Origin: Brachypterus glaber
Lineage: Eukaryota > Arthropoda > Insecta > Coleoptera > Kateretidae
Length of the DNA stretch: 64,000 bases
Assembly (NCBI GenBank): GCA_958510825.1
Contig: OY294048.1
Coordinates: 10,743,589-10,807,588, forward strand
Reading direction: 5' to 3'
The notes beneath the pieces were generated by a model that had not been told where the DNA came from, did not search any database, and worked only from the letters and a program-made list of their open reading frames with translations. A program made the translations under genes and the position numbers. Of this stretch, positions 56,601 through 64,000 are shown piece by piece (the first letter of the stretch is position 1; each line of letters starts with the position of its first letter).

Positions 56601-59600
56601 ATTTTAGACAAAAAATTAAAATATATATATTTTTTTAAAATGATTATTTGCTATTTTTTCTCTAAAAATTGGCTTTTTATGTGGCCCATGATTTTTAAGC
56701 CTGGTAGAAAGTTTGCTTTCACAGTAAAAATGCACATCGTATAAGAATTTTGCCTGATGGATGCTACATATAATAATAATAATAATAATAATAATAAAGC
56801 ATTTATTCCGGCATATAAGCCATATCACATAGGAATATTAGAAAAAAAAAATAAAAATAAAACATACACAAAAATATATACATAAAAAAAAGGTTGGGTT
56901 TACAGTCATTATAACAAAAAACAAAGACGTCGCCAACTTCCAAAAATAGTAGAGGTCCAGAGAACATCTGATGACACTACAGCTCTTAACAGATTGTTCT
57001 GGGTGCAGGAAAGGCGCTCTACAAAGCTGGCAAGCTTTTTTCTCCGAAGAGCGTCCAAGGTGTTAATTCGGGCTGTAGCAAACATTTCAGAGGCACATAT
57101 AAAGATATTTATATACTTTAATTATTAGGTTTATCAAAAAGACGTAAAAATGTTCACCATGTCTAAATCTATGATGCACTCCATAACAAGTAAAATTCGG
57201 AAACGCCTACTTTTATTGTTATGTACCTAGTATGTATCTGATATGTAGCATGTTATGTAGCTGATACATAACTTGAGGCGGAATTGTTAAAGTCCAAGGA
57301 CTATACATGGACTATAAAAATTACATGTCTGCAACATCACATAGAACAGTGGTTATGTACCTGCTATGTTCCTGCCATGTATTTGTGTTGACTGGGTCAC
57401 TGTGCGATTTTTAATTTTTTATCTTGCTTGATGAAACAGACCATAGTGAAACAGTTTCAACTGTTTGTTTACTATAAAAATAGTTTTTTTTTAATTCTAA
57501 TCTTTGCGAGCCACCGGAAAATGAATACCTTGATCCAAGCACTAATTATAAATGCATTTTTTAAGCATCAGTGTAAAACCTTGGGTAAAGCTTTTAATTT
57601 GAGTGTTTCTTTACAGATTAAAAGAAAATGCCATACCCATTTTAAATACTAACGCGATTCCCCCTCCAGTTGAGAGTGTTGAAATTAAACAGGAACCCAT
57701 AGGTAACTATAAAACTCTTTTTGAATTTATATATTTTATACGAAATTAACATTATAATAACTTTTTGAGTTTTGGGGAATAGGGCTTTGGATATGACTAA
57801 AATTGTTATCTAATTTTGCTGTGACGTTTCGACGATGGACTTTCGTCGTTTTCGAACAAAGAATTAAAGCCAAAGATTAGTCATTGTCACTAACAGTAAA
57901 CACTCATATACACAGAACATTATTTAAACAAATAACAGTTGAAAAATAAAATTAAGACAGTGTACTTTTCTATACGCAGGGTATAGAAAAGTACACTGTC
58001 TTGTACAGAGATTTTGCAAAAAGTGTACTGGAATTCAACGGTAGTTTCTACTCTTTAAACTCAAATTTAAATGTACTAAAAAAATACTTACCCGACTTCT
58101 TACATCATAGAAAGGGAAATCTGAAAAATACAAACAAAAAATATGCATTTATAGAATCTATTTTTTTTTAGATTTATGTGAACCAAATATTGAAGATGAA
58201 GAAAATTTCGAAGAAAATTTTGAAGAAAATTCTAATTCTAATAGCACTTTTAATTTCGAAAACAACCCTAGGTAAATATATTAAATATAATTATAGTATA
58301 TTCAACTTCAATATGCAGGAGAAGTAAACAAAACAATCGCGCACGCGGCAGCTGGCGCGTGGTTTCATTGGTTAGAACACTCGAATGTTGCGAGAGTAGG
58401 GATGTAGAAAATTAAACAGGTCAGTACGTGAGTACTTGCGAAGAAGCGTGCAATGCATTGCAATGGACCGTTATATAGAAATGTTTTGTTTTGAGTCCTA
58501 CCCTGTCACTAAATCCGTTGTTGTCACGTGCGTTTGTTTACGGTCACTGCATTTTGAAGTTGAATATATGATATTTCTGCAAAGGGTAAAGCCGTGTAAA
58601 AAGGTAAAAGTGCCCTTGAAATAATAAGTGAAAGCGAGTAAAATATCAGCCCCTTACCTTTATGCTAATAATAGTGGTAGATTGATGATATGTTGGTGGG
58701 CATAGAAATGGCAAAAGTATTGCAAAGCACAATTATGTCACCGAATTTTTGATATTTTTAGACCTTGCCATTGTCACCATTTCGTCACGTATATGGGCCG
58801 TCAATTCCAGCTGTACCCCCCCCAGATCAGTGACATAATTATAATAATTATTGAACAGGCTCTCATGTCATTGATGCCGCTTTTACACAGATCCCAGACA
58901 GCACATGATATCTTAAAGACGTCTTTTTTAGATCTTAATTATGTCTGGACGGCTAAAGACAAGAAAAGGATATCTTATGGACTTCTTTTCAGGGATTGTT
59001 AAAAGATATCTGATTATGATGTCTATAAGATGTCTTTTAAGTATCGGTACAAGATGTCTTAACTTCGATACTCATCGCTAAAAATAAATAAAAAGTCCAA
59101 ACCACCATCAACTATTAAAAAAAAATACCATTTTTTTTAAAGATCTTTTTTTGAAAAAAAAAAATAAAAAAAAATATTTTTTTTTAATTTTCTTTTTACG
59201 AAAATCGAAAAAATTAAAAAAAAATTAAAAAAGAAATTTTCAAGAAAAAAAACAAAAGTTAACATTTTTTTAAGATCTTTTTTTGACAAACAAATTACCT
59301 CTCATTCTAGTTCTTATTACGCTTTTTATAGTAATACGAACGTACCTAGCAACGTAAATGGGAGGGGGTATTATGTTGTAAAGTCGCCTGTTCAAGGCGT
59401 CAGTAAGGCGTCTTAAAAAAGATGTCTTAAATACGTTACCTTTTGTAACATACGACGTCTTTAAGATGCATATACGGCAAAAACCGACGTTCTTAAGACG
59501 TCTTGAATGACGAGCTACGACATCTTTAAGATCTTATTAAGTCATCCTTGTGCTGTCTGGGATATGCCGTTTTGGTATAAAAGCAATCAAAACGAATTGT

Positions 59601-62600
59601 TAAAAGATCATGTAAAACTTTTATTTGTCGAAACAATTCCTCAGAGAATACTTAATTACATTAAATTAAATAAATATTATTAACTTTTTTTTAGCGAAAA
59701 TGCCACGTCTACCTTAAATACTGAAATGGAGATTAAACCTGAACCCATAGGTAATATAATAGTATATTAAAGTACTAGTTTCATAACATACATTTTTAGC
59801 GCACGAGTACGCTTGCGGCGAGTTTTCTAAAGTACTAGTGCTCTAAAAACGTGTTATGAAACGAGTGCTTTATGTAATTTTTTCTATTTTGCTCTAAAAT
59901 TTAAAAAACTTACATTTAAATTGATGACTGATATAGGGATTTTTGTTTTGAGTTGGCATTACAGTTTACACTATGTTTAAAATTCTAAGAACAAATGATA
60001 TTTTGATATATTTTACAGTCATCTCTTCTTTTTTCACTGCAATTAACCAGTCCACAATTTTAACACGGTAAAAAATAACCCAAACACAAAAGTTGGGCAA
60101 CGATTACTTCATGATATATTATGATTACTTTGTCTTATCTATGGATAAAAATATTAAAGTTAACAAATAAATTATTTGATACTTTTTCCCCCTACTAGGG
60201 GGTCCTACTAGGGGGCCCCTAGGCGGAAAGACCCCGGTCAAGAGCCTTTTGGGAATCCAATAAATAAACGATTATTATTTTTCCCCGCTAAAAAATCAAA
60301 GTAAATATTTACTTTGAAGTCGTTTGTCATAAAGTAAAGGGGATGAGTTACGACCCTTTAAAACTGTACTAAAAATAAAATTTTTAATTAATGACTCTGG
60401 GACCCTTTGAGCTAGAGCGACGAGGTTTTCCATGTATACTAGTATTAATAAAGGCAATTAGTTAATGTTATTTTTTAATCTATCCAAAATTATCAAAATT
60501 TGCGTTACATAATACTTGAACGTTCCCTTAACACATTTTTCCCCAATTTTTTTATGTATTTTTTTTTATTTTTTTGCAAAAAATACGAGTAAAAATACCG
60601 TTAAAAAAATGCAATTAAATTAAATTTTTTTATAAAGAGGAAGTAACATTTTGTGCCATCAAAAATTTTACTTTTTAAAAGGCTCTTATTCCTTTAATAT
60701 CAAATTAAGGCGTTACGTTGAAGAATACTTTTTTACTTATTTCTGGACATATGTTCCTTTGTTGGATTTCATGCTATGTGATGTAGGATCAGCCCCTTTA
60801 TTTTCCGCCAAAAGACTGCAAACACCGCATATAACAATTATTTTTTTTAGATATTTATGATGAACAGGAAAATTTAAACTATTATGAAACCATTGGTATT
60901 AATGGACCTGAATTAGCAGATAATTTGAGGTAAGAAAAATATATCTAAAATACTAGTGTCAACAAAATAATAAAAATTAAAACATTTATTATGTCTCCAA
61001 AGTTTTTTATTGAAGCATTTTATTTATAAAAAATAGCTACAATTGTTTCGACCCTTGAATTTAGGGTCATCTTCAGGCTAAAATAGTCAAAAATTTAAAA
61101 ACAAACACGGACTACACCAACTTAGCTTACTGATAATTTTTTTTTAAATAAAAAAAAAAGTTATTTAACAAAAGAATAGTTCCCACCTGGTTAAAAAAAT
61201 AGTTTTTTTTTAACAAAAGGTTTATTTTTTAAAAAACGAGAATACTTAAAACATTATTTGAAAAAAAAATAGATTTTACTCCCTTACCACATCCTAAGCC
61301 CCCCCTGGCCTTAGTTTGAGCCCCCTCTGACATTTTTTAAGTCACCCACCTTTGGGCGCCAATTTTCAGGGGTGCCAAGTTTGGTAGAAACCGTCAGGGA
61401 CAAAACCTTTTTTCTTGTAGGTAATTTTTGAGGCGCCAATATATATATTTTTTTTTGAAGGGGAGCCAAGTTCGGTAGAAACCGTCAGGAGTCAGGGACA
61501 AAGCTTTTTATTTTGTAGGTAATTTTTGGGGCGCCAAGTTTTGGTTGAAACCGTCAGGGAAAAAGCTTTTTCTTTTGAGGGGGCAGAGCCCCCCCTAGAT
61601 TTTTTCTGGTTACTGCCCTGAATTGTATACCCTTTAAGTAAAAAAGAACGTTCTTTTTGCGTTCTTTTTTTAAAAATACACAATACAAGAAATGGTATAT
61701 TATACACCTAGTATGCGAACTAAGTCTTTAGTGTTCGAGACTGAAGACAAAAAATCAGTCGAGAAAAAGTTTGCATACGTGGTGCATATACTATTTTTTC
61801 TACTACCTAAAGCTAGTAACTCCAAATATCAGTAAAAATAAAGTTTAAGAAATTATTTTGACATAGCTGTCAGTTTGACAGTTAAGTTGAAAAAAGTTAG
61901 TAGTTGTCTCAGAAATTTTTCATTATTGACCGTTGTCAATAAACAATGCTTAACAACGATCAATAATAAATGAGTTCACTGATTTTATTGGTTGCCAAGG
62001 TAAACAAGCCTCGACAACGGTAAATAATATGTACGCTAGAACTTAATTAGGTAGTAGAAAAAATATCATATCTTCCTTCCACACGAATTCAGCAAAATCG
62101 AGTTATGAATTTTACTAAAATGTGGCATACAGGCATTTAGTGTCCATATCTTCAGACTAATTTTTTTTTTAAGAATAGTAGGTAGTTACTAAAATATATT
62201 TTTTTTTAGTAATGAGTTTTACAGCATGTATAGAACCCAACTGGAAAAAGATGTAAAAACTAACACAAAGTTAAGGTAAGTAAAGACGAAACCTCTTACT
62301 ACTTACTTCTGACATAGCTGTATCTCAGAAACATTCGTTTGTTCTATTATTCATAGCGCGCGGATTTGCTTTGCCTATTTTTAAGTTTTTGTTTGCTTGT
62401 ATGAGACAGCCTCCTCTATTATTTTTGTTAGTTATGGTACCGTGTTTTTGTAGTTGGTGGATGTATTAGATTTGGTTTTTGTCTCTACAAAAAGCGTGCA
62501 GTGTATATTATTATTTTCGATATAGTATGCGAACTAAGTCTTTAGTGTTCGAGACTGAAGTTTTTTTGCTGAGACGGAGTCGAGGCAAAAAATCAGTCGA

Positions 62601-64000
62601 GAAAAAGCGTGCAGTGTATATTATTATTTTCGATATAGTTGTTGACCATATGTTTCCTTGAGGGGTAGCTGTTTATGTTGGAATAAAATAAAAAGTCAGA
62701 TATTATGACATATTATTTTCATTTCTTCAGAAAACGCAAAGATGCATTAAGAGCCCAAAGACGACGCCAAAACGAGACGCCCGAACAAACCAAAGAACGA
62801 CTGATGAAAGACGCTTTGCGAGCGTCGTACAGAAGAAGAAACGAAACTCCCGAACAACGCACCATACGTCGTCAAAAAGAAGCCGAACGGTCTCGATTAA
62901 GGCGCCAAATGGAAACAGAAGAACAAACTAGATTGAGAAGATTAACCAACGCAGCTCAGGTAAATATGTAGCTGCTGTTCTTTTTTACTGGCCTTGGGAG
63001 GCAAATCTATAAGACTTAGAGCTTTGTGCCTGTGAACACTATTTAACAGAAGGTTTAGTTCTATAACATATTAAAATTTTATCAAATTTAACCGGGAACC
63101 AGAACCCATAAGGTTTGTGAGTGGTCCTTTACAACTTCTTCGAATTTTAAGATTTACTACTAAAATTACTTTTATATTTTTAATCCATGAAAAATGTAAA
63201 CTTTTTCGAATTTTAAGTTAGGTGGGCGGGGGAGCGCTAGAGCGCTAGCTGTGGGGGATTATGCATAAATCGTAGTGTATCAAAAATTTAAGGGATGTCG
63301 GTACTGTTTTCCTGGAAAGGGCCTATCCAAAGACTCGCATAACAAGCATAGTACATAAGAATATTCGAATGCGATGCCAGGATTGGCTTGATGTCGTCAT
63401 GTATCTTGTAATGGTTGTTCTGCGAGCCTCTGGATAGGCCATAAGTTGTAATTGTAACCTAAAAATTTGACGTTTTCCTTGTGTTCAATATAATTTACGT
63501 TTGTACAATATGTAGAATATGCTAATTTAGTGTGAGTGTATAAAGAATAAACCAAAAAAGTACCTTTTTCAATACCATACAAAATAACATTAAGTATAAC
63601 AATTTTTCTATGTAACTTTCTCTTTTTTTATTAGCTTTAACGACCGTCAATCATTGACATAGAATAAAAAATGTCACAATAGTTTAGACGTTAAAAGGTA
63701 CGAGTTTTTAAGCAATCGCGGGAATTTTTAACTACTATCTTGCATAATTGGACGGACTATTTATAGTTACGATAATAACATTTGGTTAAAATATGTTCTA
63801 TTCTATTCAGGCTTCACTACGAAGACAAAACGAACCAGAAGAAAAGAAACAAGCTCGCAGAGCCAAAGACAAAGAAAGAGCCTCTAAAAGAAGAATCTTG
63901 GAATCGCCCGAACAACGTGAAATAAGGTTGCTTAAAGACAGAGAACGAGCTACGAAAACACGTCTAATTAAGAAAATAGCTTTGCAGCTGACGCAGCTAC
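53536..64000 (+). CDS. THAP-domain/STPR-repeat DNA-binding protein, 3'-truncated (9 exons visible)
   Basis: Exons: 53536-53633, 55003-55146, 57617-57702, 58172-58271, 59695-59750, 60851-60929, 62210-62275, 62731-62959, 63811 to window end. All phases agree; 349 residues are visible. Residues 1-91 form a THAP zinc finger of C2CH type: C7, C12, C64, H67, with invariant W37, F68 and a terminal AIP box at 86-88. Residues 92-209 are an acidic, Asn-rich linker with two IK(Q/P)EPIGD motifs. From residue 211 come STPR units of 23 residues (consensus RR-x-x-ETPEQ-x-x-x-R): five full copies at 220-334 and a decayed sixth. THAP and STPR are both DNA-binding modules, so a nuclear transcription-regulator role is inferred. 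The start ATG lies in the first exon of the THAP fold at the usual place (MEENVICSMVGC). Function and partners are unknown. Confidence 0.88.
53771..54034 (-). mobile_element. ATAGTTATTTATGGTACTAG repeat, copy 3 (inverted)
   Basis: Reverse complement of copies at 28858 and 31362, in THAP-gene intron 1. Confidence 0.78.
54285..54945. mobile_element. GGGTGATCAGTAAC-family element, copy 2
   Basis: ACAGGGTGATCAATAACTGA start; TTTAAGAGGTGATTCTAGAT and its inverse near 54925 mark the arms. See 24583-25375. Confidence 0.7.
55003..55146 (+). CDS. THAP gene exon 2: Trp and Cys-x2-His ligands
   Basis: After GTTTTTAG the frame reads MCMLWVQNSGK, then FIKKLICSNHFTQEDY. W37 and CSNHF are invariant THAP features. 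The donor GATGG|GTTAGT is weaker than most here, but the phase fits the next exon. Confidence 0.88.
55241..55377 (-). mobile_element. 137-bp MITE, copy 3 (inverted)
   Basis: AGGGCCACTTTTACCAACTT to TTGGTGCAAGTGGCCCT, reverse orientation, in THAP-gene intron 2. Confidence 0.9.
56039..57444. mobile_element. 1.4-kb TIR element in THAP-gene intron
   Basis: ATGGTGTTTTTTCAAGCAAG and AAAAATCGCACAGT at the left are mirrored by ACTGTGCGATTTTT and CTTGCTTGATGAAAC at the right. Carries ACATAACATACATATGTATG repeats and a LINE fragment. Confidence 0.7.
56764..57099 (-). mobile_element. LINE (non-LTR) 3' fragment, minus strand
   Basis: Read on the minus strand, 57090 to about 56905 gives ATARINTLDALRRKKLASFV then ERLSCTQNNLL and SSDVLW, ending FGSWRRLCFLL-stop. 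This resembles the C terminus of CR1/jockey-like reverse transcriptase proteins. A 3' UTR and a (TTA)n tail follow to 56770. ACATATAA on each side is a likely target-site duplication. Strongly 5'-truncated. Confidence 0.62.
57617..57702 (+). CDS. THAP gene exon 3: AIP box, linker module A
   Basis: TTTACAG is followed by GLKENAIPILNT, closing the THAP fold with the conserved Leu-Lys...Ala-x-Pro box. The exon ends VEIKQEPIG with donor ATAG|GTAACT, phase 1. IKQE fits the SUMO-acceptor consensus. Confidence 0.87.
57769..57957. mobile_element. Half-copy of the 15019 palindromic element, unsplit
   Basis: GGGGAATAGGGCTTTGGATA through CATTGTCACTAACAGTAAACAC matches the left arm at 15019 without the intervening MITE. 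Confidence 0.75.
57954..58002. repeat. 49-base hairpin
   Basis: AAGACAGTGTACTTTTCTATA and its exact inverse around a seven-base loop. Confidence 0.85.
58172..58271 (+). CDS. THAP gene exon 4: acidic linker module B
   Basis: TTTTTTTTTAG opens DLCEPNIEDEENFEENFEE followed by Asn/Ser residues, ending CCTAG|GTAAAT in phase 2. Low complexity and strongly acidic. Confidence 0.82.
58893..59561. mobile_element. CCCAGACAGCACA-family MITE, copy 3
   Basis: Intact ends CCCAGACAGCACATGATATC and TGTGCTGTCTGGG, in THAP-gene intron 4. Confidence 0.87.
59695..59750 (+). CDS. THAP gene exon 5: linker module A', copy of exon 3
   Basis: The short exon reads ENATSTLNTEMEIKPEPIG, echoing ENA...LNT...EIKQEPIG of exon 3 with the same phases (2 in, 1 out) and the same donor context ATAG|GTAA. 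A MITE begins six bases after its donor. Confidence 0.82.
59757..60090 (+). mobile_element. TAATAGTATATTAAAGTACTAG repeat, copy 2
   Basis: Collinear with 7603-7925, starting six bases after the donor of THAP-gene exon 5. Confidence 0.75.
60851..60929 (+). CDS. THAP gene exon 6: linker module B'
   Basis: After TTTTTTTTAG the frame reads DIYDEQENLNYYETIGINGP, ending TTGAG|GTAAGA. Phases 1 in and 2 out match exon 4, as does the acidic Asp/Glu/Asn content. Confidence 0.8.
61354..61590 (-). repeat. GGCGCCAAG / AAACCGTCAGGGAC tandem repeats
   Basis: Three degenerate units, inverted relative to the similar blocks at 34614-34870 and 35150-35290. Confidence 0.75.
62210..62275 (+). CDS. THAP gene exon 7
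   Basis: TTTTTTTTAG opens SNEFYSMYRTQLEKDVKTNT, ending TTAAG|GTAAGT. Phase 2 on both sides, so it could be skipped without frameshift. Charged linker leading into the STPR region. Confidence 0.78.
62489..62639 (+). repeat. 38-base direct repeats around a 75-base segment
   Basis: AAAAAGCGTGCAGTGTATAT plus TATTATTTTCGATATAGT occurs at 62489-62526 and 62602-62639. The segment between resembles 61709-61766 (ATGCGAACTAAGTCTTTAG). Confidence 0.85.
62731..62959 (+). CDS. THAP gene exon 8: STPR repeats 1-3
   Basis: From TTTCTTCAG the frame encodes RKRKDALRAQ and then 23-residue units beginning RRRQNETPEQ, YRRRNETPEQ and LRRQMETEEQ. Very basic and helical in character. The donor CTCAG|GTAAAT is phase 0, two residues short of the end of unit 3. 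GC content is higher than in the introns. Confidence 0.92.
63319..63440. mobile_element. ~120-bp MITE, copy 2
   Basis: GGGCCTATCCAAAGACTCGC and its inverse GCGAGCCTCTGGATAGGCC; see 23687-23833. In the intron between the two STPR exons. Confidence 0.78.
63811..64000 (+). CDS. THAP gene exon 9: STPR repeats 4-5, cut by window end
   Basis: TATTCAG opens AS (end of unit 3), then units beginning LRRQNEPEEK and KRRILESPEQ, then a decayed KTRLIKKIALQLTQL. The exon runs off the window, so further domains may follow. Confidence 0.9.

Noticed and set aside
62705..62971. Separate small basic protein starting at 62705
   Set aside because: The acceptor TTTCTTCAG at 62730 and phase agreement with the preceding exon show that the STPR units belong to the THAP gene.

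Overview
The window is AT-rich eukaryotic nuclear DNA, almost certainly from an insect. A beetle is my best guess, but that is inference from gene content and style. Three genes can be read exon by exon, all on the plus strand, with GT-AG introns and mutually consistent codon phases. Almost everything else is small non-autonomous transposable elements (MITE-like, palindromic, often nested), LINE remnants and simple repeats. I see no bacterial, viral, CRISPR, rRNA or tRNA features.

Region 1 (before 5132 to 31800) holds an ARMC9-like gene (LisH and armadillo-repeat ciliary protein). Eleven exons give 1,065 residues. The N-terminal LisH exons lie outside the window or were not found. The core aligns convincingly with vertebrate ARMC9 as I remember it: the coiled-coil end, the LLQALRW-type block, the ARM repeats and a short C-terminal motif. 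The insect gene adds a long acidic exon with a threefold repeat and a cysteine-rich C-terminal extension. An alternative terminal exon with its own stop and poly(A) signals is also visible.

Region 2 (31845-41600) is intergenic and packed with MITEs. Region 3 (41620-48245) is a complete gene for a secreted glycine/histidine-rich, cuticle-like protein of 195 residues, with a TATA box, an initiator and the classic tiny first coding exon interrupting the signal peptide. Region 4 (48250-53500) is intergenic; it contains a second copy of the sequence found just upstream of the next gene.

Region 5 (53536 to beyond 64000) is the most interesting gene. An N-terminal THAP zinc-finger DNA-binding domain is followed by an acidic linker built from a duplicated exon pair carrying IKxE (SUMO-consensus-like) motifs, and then by tandem 23-residue STPR repeats, a second DNA-binding module known from the silkworm fibroin-modulator-binding protein. 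The window ends inside the STPR-bearing exon. I read it as a two-module nuclear DNA-binding protein.

The three genes have no obvious functional link. The repeat families tie the region together: several occur in two to four copies across introns and spacers. One MITE ends 15 bases from an ARMC9 splice acceptor and probably provides its branch point. Another starts 6 bases after a THAP-gene donor. Coordinates of exons were worked out by hand from splice consensus and phase; repeat borders are approximate to a few bases.
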